DNA from: CAYTID01 sp964437735
GTDB lineage: Bacteria > Bacteroidota > Ignavibacteria > UBA10030 > BY39
Direction of reading: 5' to 3'
NCBI GenBank assembly: GCA_964437735.1
Contig: CAYTID010000003.1
Coordinates: 1-64,000, forward strand
Length of the DNA stretch: 64,000 nucleotides
Positions within the stretch are counted from its first letter, which is position 1; every line of letters starts with the position of its first letter. The notes beneath the pieces are model-generated. The model saw nothing but the letters and a program-made list of their open reading frames with translations. It did not search any database and was not told the DNA's origin. The position numbers and the translations under genes are program-made. Shown here in pieces: positions 9,006-18,222 of this stretch.

Positions 9006-10409
9006 ATGGCGATTAGATTATCAAAAGAACAACTACTTTTATTATTGATAGATGCTTTAACTATTAATTTTGCATGGTTTATCTATTATTTCTTCAGAAT
9101 TAAAAGTGGCTGGATTTCTCATTCCCTAGATCCTGAGTTGTGGCTTCCTATGATAGCTATCTGGTTTTATTGGCTATTAATATTCTCGTTATTCGGATTG
9201 TATCGTCCATGGCATGCATACTCAAGGTTTGATGAATTTATATCTATATTTAAATCTACAATCGTCGGGACAATATTTATATTCTTTATAGTATTTATCG
9301 ATGATCAAGGAATTGAATCTCCCCTACATTCACGTTTTCTGATACTGATCTATTGGATATTAATATTTGGATTTGTGTCGGGCGGACGATTATTATACCA
9401 TTCTTCTCAGAGAAGATTGCTACTTCGAGGCATCGGTTTACAGAATACAATCATTATAGGAATAAATAATAAAGGAATTGAATTAGTAGAAAAAGTAAAG
9501 AAGTTTCCCGGCTTAGGTTACAAAATAATCGGCTTCGTCTCATCTGAGAACAATTATAATATATCCGATTTTGAAGAAATCCCTGTGCTTGGAAATATTA
9601 AGGATCTAAGTGAAATCAATAAAAAATATAAAATTAAAAATATCCTGATAGCTCTGGATTCTACTGAACACGAAAAATTATTAAATATTATTGCTGCATG
9701 TACTGATAGCGATGTCAGCATAAAAATTATACCTGATTTATATGATATTATCAGCGGAAACGCACGAACTAATCAAATTTATGGTTTTCCGCTTATCGAA
9801 ATTACGCCAGTATTGATGCAACCGTGGGAACTCGCGATAAAAAGAACTATTGATTTTCTAGTATCAACAGTTATTTTAGTTTTTGGAATTCCTATTTGGT
9901 TAATTATCGCAATCGTGATAAAACTAGATTCCAAAGGCCCGATTTTCTATACTCAGGAAAGAGTTGGAAAAGATGAAAAACTATTCAAGGTGATAAAATT
10001 CAGATCAATGGTAAGCGATGCTGAAAGTAAATCGGGTCCTATTTGGGCGAATAAAGAAGATCCGAGGATCACTCGTGTTGGAAAAATATTGCGAAAATTG
10101 AGACTGGACGAAATTCCACAATTTATTAATGTTCTTGACGGTGATATGAGTTTAGTCGGACCACGTCCAGAACGACCATACTTTGTTGAACTTTTATCAA
10201 AAGAAATTCCCCTTTACAAAAGAAGATTAAAAGTACGCCCGGGAATTACTGGATGGGCTCAAGTAAAACATAAATATGATGAAAATATTGAAGATGTGAA
10301 GAAAAAAATTCAATACGACCTATATTATATTGAAAATATTTCTTTACGTTTAGATTTAAAAATTTTATTTCATACTATTACAGTAGTATTATTAGGAAAA
10401 GGTCATTGA
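9006..10409 (+). CDS. undecaprenyl-phosphate hexose-1-phosphate transferase (WcaJ/WbaP-like)
   Basis: This is a 467-residue initiating enzyme that loads the first sugar phosphate onto undecaprenyl phosphate at the cytoplasmic face. The N-terminal half has four or five membrane helices (residues 8-130). A Rossmann-like CoA_binding_3 region follows at about 145-260 with IIIGINNKGIELVEKV. After a further helix comes the intact bacterial sugar transferase domain, with QERVG (about 317-321), KFRSM (331-335), RKLRLDEIPQFINVL and MSLVGPRPERPYF (381-393), KVRPGITGWAQV, and DLYYIENISLRLDLKIL. All conserved catalytic elements are present, in contrast to the related C-terminal half of the protein at 12286. 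Confidence 0.92.
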   Translation: MAIRLSKEQLLLLLIDALTINFAWFIYYFFRIKSGWISHSLDPELWLPMIAIWFYWLLIFSLFGLYRPWHAYSRFDEFISIFKSTIVGTIFIFFIVFIDDQGIESPLHSRFLILIYWILIFGFVSGGRLLYHSSQRRLLLRGIGLQNTIIIGINNKGIELVEKVKKFPGLGYKIIGFVSSENNYNISDFEEIPVLGNIKDLSEINKKYKIKNILIALDSTEHEKLLNIIAACTDSDVSIKIIPDLYDIISGNARTNQIYGFPLIEITPVLMQPWELAIKRTIDFLVSTVILVFGIPIWLIIAIVIKLDSKGPIFYTQERVGKDEKLFKVIKFRSMVSDAESKSGPIWANKEDPRITRVGKILRKLRLDEIPQFINVLDGDMSLVGPRPERPYFVELLSKEIPLYKRRLKVRPGITGWAQVKHKYDENIEDVKKKIQYDLYYIENISLRLDLKILFHTITVVLLGKGH

Positions 10410-10439
10410 TTAAATTTTAACAAAATAGAAAAAGAAATT

Positions 10440-11546
10440 ATGAAACTTCAACTTGTCGACTTGGTTACCCAATACAAATCAATTAAACCCGAAATAGATA
10501 AAGCAGTACTGGATGTTATTGAATCGGGGCAATTTATTCTTGGTCCGGCTGTAAAGGACTTCGAAACAAATGCAGCAAATTACTTAGGCGTAAAACATGC
10601 CATTGGGTGTGCCTCGGGTACCGATGCTCTGCAGGTTGCCCTAATGGCTTATGACATCGGACCGGGAGATGAGGTTATTACTACTTCATTCACATTTGTC
10701 GCAACTGTTGAAACAATTGCATTACTCGGAGCTAAACCTGTTTACGTCGACATCGATCCGGACACATTCAACATAAGTCCTGCAAAAATTGAAGCAGCTA
10801 TCACAAAAAATACGAAAGCAATTATCCCTGTACATTTATATGGCCATCCTGCCGATATGGATCCTATTATGGAAATTTCAAATAAATATGGGATACCAGT
10901 AATCGAGGATACTGCGCAAGCAATGGGGGCTGAATACAAAGGTAAAAAGGTTGGAGCCATTGGAAATATCGGCAGTATCAGTTTTTTCCCAAGTAAAAAT
11001 TTAGGCGCATTTGGAGATGCTGGTTTAATAACTACCAACGACGATAATTTAGCCGATAAAATCCGAATGATTATTGTCCACGGTTCAAAAATCAGATACT
11101 ACCATGAAATACTCGGCGTTAATAGCCGCCTCGATTCCATTCAGGCAGCAATATTAAATGTAAAAATAAAATATCTAGACAAATGGAATGAAAACAGACG
11201 TCGTGCCGCTACAACGTACAATAATTTTTTTGTTAATAGTGAAGTTATAACGCCGGTTGAAAAAGAATATGCTAAACATATTTTTCATCAGTATACTGTA
11301 AGAGTACCGAAGAGAGATGAGTTAGCCGAATATTTGAAATCAAAAAATATTCCTCATGCTATCTACTACCCTATTCCATTACACAAGCAGCAAGCATATC
11401 TAAATTTAGTACCGAATGAATTAAAATTACCGGTTACTGAAAAACTTACGAATGAAGTAATTTCGCTTCCGATGCACAGTGAATTAACAAATGAAATGCT
11501 GGAATATATTTCCGGTGAAATTTTGAATTTCTATAAAAATAAATAA
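10440..11546 (+). CDS. DegT/DnrJ/EryC1-type sugar aminotransferase
   Basis: This 368-residue PLP enzyme of the sugar aminotransferase family would transfer an amino group to a nucleotide-linked keto-sugar. Visible landmarks are GCASGTDALQVAL near residue 60, GDEVITTSFTFVAT, YVDIDPDTFNI, HLYGHPADMDPI, and IEDTAQAMGA. ISFFPSKNLGAFGDAG contains the Schiff-base lysine (SK). NSRLDSIQAAILNVK follows. It sits 30 bases after the initiating transferase, so the glycan probably contains an amino sugar. Which keto-sugar it uses is unknown; a dTDP-4-keto or UDP-3/4-keto substrate are both possible. Confidence 0.9.
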   Translation: MKLQLVDLVTQYKSIKPEIDKAVLDVIESGQFILGPAVKDFETNAANYLGVKHAIGCASGTDALQVALMAYDIGPGDEVITTSFTFVATVETIALLGAKPVYVDIDPDTFNISPAKIEAAITKNTKAIIPVHLYGHPADMDPIMEISNKYGIPVIEDTAQAMGAEYKGKKVGAIGNIGSISFFPSKNLGAFGDAGLITTNDDNLADKIRMIIVHGSKIRYYHEILGVNSRLDSIQAAILNVKIKYLDKWNENRRRAATTYNNFFVNSEVITPVEKEYAKHIFHQYTVRVPKRDELAEYLKSKNIPHAIYYPIPLHKQQAYLNLVPNELKLPVTEKLTNEVISLPMHSELTNEMLEYISGEILNFYKNK

Positions 11547-11556
11547 ACGGACTGAT

Positions 11557-12273
11557 ATGGCAAAAACACTCGTTGTCACACCGACATATAACGAAGCAGA
11601 AAACATCGAACGGCTTATAGATTCAGTACTTTCTCAAAATTCTAATATCGAGATTCTTGTCGTTGATGATAACTCACCTGACGGAACTGCATCATTAGTT
11701 ACAAAAAAACAGACTGTTGATGCCCGAGTTCATCTTATTCAACGCCCAAAAAAAATGGGACTGGGTACTGCTTACGTAACAGGATTTAAATATGCCATCG
11801 ATAAATCATTCGATTTTGTTGTCGAAATGGATGCCGATTTTTCACATGATCCGTCTGAAATTCCAAATTTTTTAGAATTAATCAAGGAAAATGACCTTGT
11901 GCTGGGTTCTCGATATATAGACGGTGTCAGAATTCTTAATTGGCCCATCAGAAGATTAATATTATCCTATGGTGCAAGTGTATACACACGACTTGTAACC
12001 GGCATGCATATAAAGGATACTACCGGGGGTTTTAAATGTTTCAGAAGAAAAGTTCTTGAATCGATAGATTTGGATAAAATACATTCCAACGGATACGCTT
12101 TTCAGATCGAAATGAATTATAAAGCCTGGGAAAAAGGATTTAAAATTGTAGAACACCCCATAATATTTGCAGACCGGCGACATGGAACATCAAAAATGTC
12201 AAAAAAAATAATTTACGAAGCAGTCTTCCTGGTCTGGAAATTAAAATTTCAAAGTATTTTCAGCAAAATTTAA
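11557..12273 (+). CDS. polyprenol monophosphomannose/dolichol-phosphate mannose synthase-like GT2
   Basis: This is a 238-residue GT2 enzyme of the DPM1 type. It shows VVTPTYNEAENIERLI, LVVDDNSPDGT, LGTAYVTGFKYA, VVEMDADFSHDP (DXD), LVLGSRYIDG and DTTGGFKCFRRKVLE, all landmarks of Dpm1/Ppm1 proteins that move a hexose from a nucleotide sugar to a polyprenyl phosphate. There is no C-terminal membrane domain, as in mycobacterial Ppm1-D2 or short bacterial versions. The mannose specificity is not certain. The gene lies 10 bases after the aminotransferase and 12 before the fused glycosyltransferase. Confidence 0.87.
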   Translation: MAKTLVVTPTYNEAENIERLIDSVLSQNSNIEILVVDDNSPDGTASLVTKKQTVDARVHLIQRPKKMGLGTAYVTGFKYAIDKSFDFVVEMDADFSHDPSEIPNFLELIKENDLVLGSRYIDGVRILNWPIRRLILSYGASVYTRLVTGMHIKDTTGGFKCFRRKVLESIDLDKIHSNGYAFQIEMNYKAWEKGFKIVEHPIIFADRRHGTSKMSKKIIYEAVFLVWKLKFQSIFSKI

Positions 12274-12285
12274 GTATAATCTTCT

Positions 12286-14244
12286 ATGCAATTATCAGTT
12301 ATAATCGTCAGTTATAACGTCAGGACATTTTTGGAAAATGCTCTCAATTCTATTCAGAAAGCGATGCAAAATATTACGGGGGAGGTTTTTGTAGTTGATA
12401 ATGCGTCGGACGATGGAAGTGTTGAAATGGTTCAGAAAATATTTCCGTTTGTAAATATTATTGCAAACAAAAGTAATATTGGGTTCGCAGCAGCAAACAA
12501 TATCGCTTTAAAAAAAGCTTCCGGTAATTATATCGCCATAATTAATCCTGATACAGTCGTGCAAGAGGATACATTCACATCTCTGATCGGTTTTTTAGAC
12601 GGGAATCCGACTATCGGTTTGGCGGGCTGTAAAATATTGAACTCAGACGGAAGCTTGCAGCTTGCCTGTCGACGGAGTATACCAACCCCCTGGTCGGCAT
12701 TCACGAAAACTATCGGACTAAGTCATATTTTTCCAAAAACAAAACTTTTCGGAAAATATAATCTGACTTATCTTGATCCGGATAAAACCTATGAAGTTGA
12801 AGCAGTTAGCGGTTCCTTTATGTTTTTACGAAAAACTGTTTACGATCAAGTTGGCGGGCTTGATGAAACATTTTTCATGTATGGAGAGGACCTTGATTGG
12901 TGTTACAGAATTCTGAGATCAGGATGGAAAATATTTTATTTCAGTAAAACTCAGATTATACATTACAAAGGGGAAAGTACCAAACAAAGCAATATTGACG
13001 ACATCAAAACATTTTACGATGCTATGCATATATTTGTAAAAAAGCATCTGAACCATTCGCTTCTCATTTTATTTTTCTTACGACTTGGAATTTTTTTCCG
13101 CTCGATGCTTGCCTGGGCTTTTAAATTAACTAAAAATTCTATACTCCCGATTTCCGATTGGTTAATCATAATCATTTCTTTGGGAATTGGTTTTTACTTA
13201 AGAACAAATGTATTTTTCTTTTTCCCTGACTATGCTCTTTTGCCTATATTCATAATACCTGGAGGGGTAATCACTGTAATAATTCATATCCTTGGCGGTT
13301 ATTCCAAATATAAATATTCAATTTCCAGCACAGTCGTGGCTGTGATTGCAGGATATACAATAATTACGTCTCTAACTTTTTTCTTTAAAGAATTTGCCTT
13401 CAGCAGAATCGCTATTATTTATTCGGCAGTAATTTCTTTGATTATTCTATCTGTTTTCAGAATATTTATAAAATATATGTTGCGCTATGGTATTTTCCGC
13501 AGCAACAGCATATTAGGCAAAAATACTTTCATTGTCGGTATAACGGATACTAGCCCACAACTTTTACAAAAATTACGAATCCGTGTTAATGATAGATATA
13601 ATGTTGTAGGCTTCATCGATATCACACGAAAACGTATTGGTGATAAAATCTCAGGCATTGAAATTATTGGCAGTGTAAATAATATCCGTAAACTAATAAC
13701 CGAATATAATGTCAGTGAAGTGATTTTTTCGACTGATTCCCTTTCGTTTAAAGAAATTCTCTCGATCATCGGGCGATCGCAAACAAGAGATGTAAATTTC
13801 AGAATGGTACCTAATAGTCTTGAAGTAATTATCGGCAAAACCCACATCGATCACCTCAACGATCTGCCCTTAATAGATATTGAATATAAATTGAATTTAA
13901 AATTTAATCAATTTATTAAACGTATTTTTGACCAAATAACGGCTTTTATACTAATAATCATTTTTTTCCCGACAACAAGAGCATTTAAGAAAAAATTTCA
14001 TTATAATTTATTGAAAAATGTCCTGACGGGTAAATACAGTTTAGTCGGATCACCTATCGGAACAATGTATGAAAATAATATATTAAAACCCGGCTTGATG
14101 GGTTTGGCACAGCTAAACAATTCGGATAATTTAAATCGGGAAGAAATAGAAAAATATGATTTATTTTATGCAAAAAATTATTCTCCGATTTTGGATGCCG
14201 AAATAGTAATCAAGTCGATAATTCTTTCAATTAAAAAGAGATAA
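12286..14244 (+). CDS. GT2 glycosyltransferase fused to a degenerate initiating sugar transferase scaffold
   Basis: This 652-residue protein has two parts. Residues 1-240 are a WbbL-like GT2 domain with IIVSYNVRTFLENAL, FVVDNASDDGS (35-45), IINPDT (85-90) and FMYGEDLDWCYR (197-208). Residues 255-405 hold membrane helices, and 408-520 a CoA_binding_3-like Rossmann domain (NTFIVGITDTSPQLLQKL). The last about 110 residues resemble the sugar transferase domain of WcaJ/WbaP. TGKYSLVGSP (581-590), KPGLMGLAQL and DLFYAKNYSPILDAEI are kept. The segment carrying QERVG, KFRSM and LDEIPQ is missing, so the C-terminal half should not be able to make a sugar-phosphate bond. The next gene, accA, starts three bases later. 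The first half is probably active; the second may be an anchor or docking module. Confidence 0.82.
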   Translation: MQLSVIIVSYNVRTFLENALNSIQKAMQNITGEVFVVDNASDDGSVEMVQKIFPFVNIIANKSNIGFAAANNIALKKASGNYIAIINPDTVVQEDTFTSLIGFLDGNPTIGLAGCKILNSDGSLQLACRRSIPTPWSAFTKTIGLSHIFPKTKLFGKYNLTYLDPDKTYEVEAVSGSFMFLRKTVYDQVGGLDETFFMYGEDLDWCYRILRSGWKIFYFSKTQIIHYKGESTKQSNIDDIKTFYDAMHIFVKKHLNHSLLILFFLRLGIFFRSMLAWAFKLTKNSILPISDWLIIIISLGIGFYLRTNVFFFFPDYALLPIFIIPGGVITVIIHILGGYSKYKYSISSTVVAVIAGYTIITSLTFFFKEFAFSRIAIIYSAVISLIILSVFRIFIKYMLRYGIFRSNSILGKNTFIVGITDTSPQLLQKLRIRVNDRYNVVGFIDITRKRIGDKISGIEIIGSVNNIRKLITEYNVSEVIFSTDSLSFKEILSIIGRSQTRDVNFRMVPNSLEVIIGKTHIDHLNDLPLIDIEYKLNLKFNQFIKRIFDQITAFILIIIFFPTTRAFKKKFHYNLLKNVLTGKYSLVGSPIGTMYENNILKPGLMGLAQLNNSDNLNREEIEKYDLFYAKNYSPILDAEIVIKSIILSIKKR

Positions 14245-14246
14245 TT

Positions 14247-15197
14247 ATGGCAAAAACAATACTTGAATTTGAAAAACCTGTTTTTGATCTTGAAAATAAA
14301 ATCACAGAAATGCGGAAATTAGGTGAAACAGTCGATTTATCATCTGAAATAAAAAGCCTTGAATCAAAATTGGAACAAGTAAAAAAAGATATTTATACTA
14401 ATCTATCCAGGTGGCAAAAAGTACAGATCGCCCGCCATCCTGAACGTCCGTACACATTAGATTATATAAACATGATGTGTAAAGATTTTATAGAACTCCA
14501 CGGAGACAGGTCGTTCAAAGATGATAAAGCCGTTGTCGGCGGGTTCGCTCAATTAGAAGACGAAACTGTGATGATAATCGGAATGCAAAAAGGGAGGGAT
14601 ACAAAACAAAATATTTACAGAAATTTTGGTATGCCGAATCCTGAGGGTTATCGTAAAGGGTTGAGATTAATGAAATTAGCCGCTAAATTTAATAAGCCGG
14701 TTATTACCCTTTTAGACACTCCGGGCGCTTATCCCGGATTGGAAGCCGAAGAACGCGGACAGGCAGAAGCAATCTCACGTAATATTTTTGAAATGTCACA
14801 CTTGCCAGTACCTATAATCGTTACAATTATCGGCGAAGGAGCTTCTGGCGGGGCTTTGGGTTTAGGGCTTGGAGACAGAGTCTTAATGCTCGAAAACTGC
14901 TGGTTTAATGTTATCGCTCCCGAATCGTGTTCCAGTATTTTGTGGCGAAGCTGGGAATATAAAGAAAAAGCTGCTGAAGCGTTAAAACTCACTGCTGAAG
15001 ATCTTATAGAACAAGGAGTCATTGACCGCATTATTCCCGAACCTTTAGGAGGCGCTCATCGTGATCATATTCAAACAGCATTTATACTGAAAAATATATT
15101 ATTGGAAGAAATAAAAAAACTGAAAAATATTCCTGTCGATAAATTGATAAACAAAAGGATTGATAAATATTCTAAAATGGGTGATTGGGACGAATAA
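14247..15197 (+). CDS. accA: acetyl-CoA carboxylase carboxyltransferase subunit alpha
   Basis: This is AccA, 316 residues, the usual length. With AccD it moves CO2 from carboxybiotin to acetyl-CoA to make malonyl-CoA for fatty acid synthesis. Landmarks are a helical N-terminus ending with ARHPERPYTLDYI, FIELHGDRSFKDD, GMQKGRDTKQN, FGMPNPEGYRKGLRLM, LLDTPGAYPGLEAEERGQAE, GEGASGGALGLGLGD and the APESCSSILWR segment. No accD is near. The gene starts three bases after the last glycosyltransferase stop, so it may be read from the polysaccharide transcript, though an internal promoter would be hidden in that coding region. Confidence 0.96.
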   Translation: MAKTILEFEKPVFDLENKITEMRKLGETVDLSSEIKSLESKLEQVKKDIYTNLSRWQKVQIARHPERPYTLDYINMMCKDFIELHGDRSFKDDKAVVGGFAQLEDETVMIIGMQKGRDTKQNIYRNFGMPNPEGYRKGLRLMKLAAKFNKPVITLLDTPGAYPGLEAEERGQAEAISRNIFEMSHLPVPIIVTIIGEGASGGALGLGLGDRVLMLENCWFNVIAPESCSSILWRSWEYKEKAAEALKLTAEDLIEQGVIDRIIPEPLGGAHRDHIQTAFILKNILLEEIKKLKNIPVDKLINKRIDKYSKMGDWDE

Positions 15198-15229
15198 TTT
15201 TCCTTTTAGAAAAATACGTCGCTAATAAT

Positions 15230-15649
15230 ATGCTATCACATACAACAAATATCCGTATCCGGTATGCAGAAACAGACCAGATGAACGTTGTATACTATTC
15301 TAATTATTTTGTTTACTTTGAGACAGGACGGACTGAACTATTTCGCTCCATCGGACTTCCCTATTCCAAGATAGAAAAAATGGGTTACATACTCCCGGTA
15401 GTTGAAGCTTATGCAAAATATTATAAATCCGTTGCCTATGATGATGTAATTCATGTTATAACAAAAATAAATGAAATACAGTCAGCTAAAGTTAAGCTTG
15501 AATATGAAATCCGTGAAGCAGAAACCAAAGATTTAATAGCAGAAGGATTTACGGTACACATATTTTTAAATTCCAAAACCAGAAAGATCAACAGAGCGCC
15601 CGAAATATTTTCAAACACAATACAAAAAGCATTCGATAAAAATATATAA
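15230..15649 (+). CDS. acyl-CoA thioesterase, 4HBT/YbgC family
   Basis: This is a single hot-dog domain of about 139 residues. RYAETDQMNVVYYSNYFVYF contains the D-x(2)-x-VVYY-x-NY active-site pattern of 4-hydroxybenzoyl-CoA thioesterase/YbgC proteins, which hydrolyse short or aromatic acyl-CoA thioesters. The ATG at 15230 gives the usual family N-terminus. An upstream TTG at 15185 would overlap the end of accA and add an unrelated extension. It lies between accA and a Trm112-like gene. No tol-pal genes are nearby, so the E. coli YbgC link to Tol-Pal is not supported here. Confidence 0.85.
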   Translation: MLSHTTNIRIRYAETDQMNVVYYSNYFVYFETGRTELFRSIGLPYSKIEKMGYILPVVEAYAKYYKSVAYDDVIHVITKINEIQSAKVKLEYEIREAETKDLIAEGFTVHIFLNSKTRKINRAPEIFSNTIQKAFDKNI

Positions 15650-15650
15650 T

Positions 15651-15818
15651 ATGGTTTCAGAAAAATTATTAGAAATTCTCCGCTGTCCAAAATGTATTAC
15701 AGAACTTATTTATAACCAAGGCGAAAATACATTAACTTGTACATCTTGCGGGAAAGTATTTGCCGTTAAAAACGACATACCTATTATGTTGTTAGACGAT
15801 GAGGACGAAAATGCCTGA
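15651..15818 (+). CDS. small Trm112/YcaR-like zinc-ribbon protein
   Basis: This 55-residue protein starts at an ATG one base after the previous stop. It contains LLEILRCPKC, then LTCTSCGKVF and NDIPIMLLDDEDE. That is the Trm112p-like/UPF0434 fold: a CxxC pair, a second CxxC pair, and the IPIML(L) strand before an acidic tail. Such proteins either support methyltransferases (Trm112) or occur next to lpxK/kdsB (YcaR) without a settled role. Its stop overlaps the nadC start region. It is too short for most gene-length cut-offs and easy to miss. Confidence 0.82.
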   Translation: MVSEKLLEILRCPKCITELIYNQGENTLTCTSCGKVFAVKNDIPIMLLDDEDENA

Positions 15819-16677
15819 CACAATAAATGACAGTCGTATTAGTAGATTAATTCAGGAAGCTTTATTTGAAGACATAGGTCTTGGCGATATAACAACCGAA
15901 TCAATTGTACCGTCAGATATGCTGGGTGAAGGGAGAATCATTGCAAAAGAATCAGGAGTAATTGCCGGCTTAGAAATCGCATCGCTAGTTTTTGAATATG
16001 TTGATCCTGAAATTACTTTAAAAAAGCACATAACCGACGGCTCCCTCGTAAGTCGAGGTAATTTAGTGGCGACGCTTGATGGTCCTTTGTCGAGCATTTT
16101 GAAAGCCGAGCGTACAGCTCTAAATTTTTTGCAAAGGATGAGTGGTGTAGCAACAACTACACGTCAGTTTGTTGGTGCGGTAGCCGGTACAAATGCAAAA
16201 ATTACTGACACAAGAAAAACGGCTCCAGGAATGCGTCTTCTGGACAAGCTGGCGGTCAGAATTGGCGGCGGTGTGAACCATCGATTTGGACTTGACGATA
16301 TGGTTCTTATTAAGGATAATCACATCGCAGCGGCCGGCGGAATTTCAAAAGCAATCGAACACTGTGTTGCCTACCTCAGAGCAAGCGGAATAAAAATTAA
16401 ACTTGAAGTCGAAACTAAAAATCTGGATGAAATTCGGGAGGCTCTAAAATTCGGTTCCGTCAACAGAATTATGCTCGACAATTTTTCTATTGCTGAAATG
16501 GCTAAAGCTGTTTTGTTGATTAGCAAAAAGGTCGAGGTTGAGGCTTCAGGCAATGTTACACTAAACAACGTTTTACAAATAGCCGAAACCGGAGTTGATT
16601 TTATATCAATCGGCGCTTTAACTCATTCCATAAAAGCGCTCGATTTATCACTCAACCTGGAAAACAAACCGATTTGA
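15811..16677 (+). CDS. nadC: nicotinate-nucleotide pyrophosphorylase (carboxylating)
   Basis: This is quinolinate phosphoribosyltransferase, which turns quinolinate and PRPP into nicotinate mononucleotide in de novo NAD synthesis. ALFEDIGLGDITTESIVP, ERTALNFLQRMSGVATTT, ITDTRKTAPGMRLLDKLAV, GGGVNHRFGLDDMVLIKDNH and EVEASGNVTL are the conserved stretches. The ATG at 15811 has GAGG six bases upstream, inside the end of the Trm112-like gene. An ATG at 15799 is possible but has a poorer site. The two genes overlap by eight bases, so they are likely coupled. No nadA or nadB lies in the window. Confidence 0.95.
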   Translation: MPDTINDSRISRLIQEALFEDIGLGDITTESIVPSDMLGEGRIIAKESGVIAGLEIASLVFEYVDPEITLKKHITDGSLVSRGNLVATLDGPLSSILKAERTALNFLQRMSGVATTTRQFVGAVAGTNAKITDTRKTAPGMRLLDKLAVRIGGGVNHRFGLDDMVLIKDNHIAAAGGISKAIEHCVAYLRASGIKIKLEVETKNLDEIREALKFGSVNRIMLDNFSIAEMAKAVLLISKKVEVEASGNVTLNNVLQIAETGVDFISIGALTHSIKALDLSLNLENKPI

Positions 16678-16686
16678 TTCAACTAA

Positions 16687-18150
16687 ATGAACGAATCCAT
16701 AATTAAACTTGGCAAAGATACAGCAACCTACGGTATTTCAACTATTGTTGCCCGGTTATTAAATTTTCTTTTAGTCCCCTTTTATACGAATGTTTTGCTC
16801 CCAAGTGAATACGGGATAACAGCATATGTTTTTTCACTCATTGCGTTCCTTAATGTAATTTATAATTATGGGATGGAATCAGCTTATTTCAAGTATTCTT
16901 CAACGCTTGAAATAGGTTCCAAAAAACAAAATTTCAGCACACCTTTTTTCTCGATCCTTTTTTCTTCATTCATATTTTCAGTGCTTATAATATCCTTGGC
17001 GAAGCCAATTGAACTTGCGATTGATATTCCGGAAATATTTTCTCGAATAGTGATATATTCGGCAATTATATTATTTTTCGATGCACTATCAATTATTCCT
17101 TTTGCATTATTACGCCAATCGGGTAAAGCCAAAATTTTTGCCGGTATAAAAATTATTAATATCGTAATAAATGTAACTCTAAATGTTGTGCTTCTGATAC
17201 ATTTCAAACTCGGAGTCGAAGGAATATTCATTAGCGGTATGGCGGCATCGTTTCTAACGTTTGTTTTGCTTATACCTATAATCTTAAGAAACCTCACTTT
17301 TAATTTTTCGGGAGAACTTTTTAAAAATCTATTAAAATTCGGATTACCTTCACTCCCTGCCGGTTTTGCTCTAATGATGCTGCAAGTAATTGACAGGCCA
17401 ATATTAAAAATGTTGACTGATGATTCAATGGTCGGTATATATCAGGCAAATTACAAATTAGGGATATTCATGATGCTAATAGTTTCGATGTTCGATTATG
17501 CGTGGAAGCCTTTTTTTTTCAATAACTCGCGAACGACAGATGCAAAAGAAATATTTGCTCGGGTGACAACGTACTTTTTGTTAATTATGGCTTTCGTTTT
17601 TCTGACTTTGACATTATTTATAGATGATTTAGTTAAAATAAAAATTATAAACCGCTTTATAATACATCCTGACTACTGGCACGGACTAGGAATAGTGCCA
17701 ATAATTTTATTGGGATATTTATTCAATGGTTTATCTTTATCATTTTCAGCAGGAATTTATATAGAAAAAAAAACCTACTATTTGCCGATTATAACAATTT
17801 CATGTGCAATGGTAAACATTGCGATGAATTTTATGCTCATTCCATCATTCGGAATATTGGGCGCTGCTTTCGCTACCCTGATAAGTTATGCTGTTATGGC
17901 AATTTTAATGTTCATATTCGTGCAATCTATTTATAAAATAAAGTATGAATACTCGCGTTGGTTTAAAATTATTGTCAGTACGACTATTGTTACATTGATT
18001 TTCATTATTCTACCCGAGGGAGCCTATTCAATATCTGTAAAATTCGTATTACTTTTATTCTTCCTTCCATTTCTTTACCTCCTCCGCTTTTTTGCCAGAG
18101 GGGAGATTTCGTATTTAAAGAAATTAGTTACGAAGTCATCACATAACTAA
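16687..18150 (+). CDS. polysaccharide biosynthesis membrane transporter (MOP family, Wzx-like)
   Basis: This 487-residue protein has about 14 hydrophobic helices and an early helix region with YGISTIVARLLNFLLVPFYT. LPSEYGITAYVF follows, the pattern of Wzx/MOP-superfamily flippases. A mid-protein GLPSLPAGFALMMLQVIDR is also typical. It is a second flippase separate from the one at 7386 and not next to glycosyltransferases. Its substrate could be another lipid-linked glycan. The gene starts nine bases after nadC. Confidence 0.82.
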   Translation: MNESIIKLGKDTATYGISTIVARLLNFLLVPFYTNVLLPSEYGITAYVFSLIAFLNVIYNYGMESAYFKYSSTLEIGSKKQNFSTPFFSILFSSFIFSVLIISLAKPIELAIDIPEIFSRIVIYSAIILFFDALSIIPFALLRQSGKAKIFAGIKIINIVINVTLNVVLLIHFKLGVEGIFISGMAASFLTFVLLIPIILRNLTFNFSGELFKNLLKFGLPSLPAGFALMMLQVIDRPILKMLTDDSMVGIYQANYKLGIFMMLIVSMFDYAWKPFFFNNSRTTDAKEIFARVTTYFLLIMAFVFLTLTLFIDDLVKIKIINRFIIHPDYWHGLGIVPIILLGYLFNGLSLSFSAGIYIEKKTYYLPIITISCAMVNIAMNFMLIPSFGILGAAFATLISYAVMAILMFIFVQSIYKIKYEYSRWFKIIVSTTIVTLIFIILPEGAYSISVKFVLLLFFLPFLYLLRFFARGEISYLKKLVTKSSHN

Positions 18151-18222
18151 TACATAGAAATAAATCTTGTTAGTTAAAATCCTCTTTTTTTTGTATATTA
18201 TAACACAAAAATTGGATATCCA

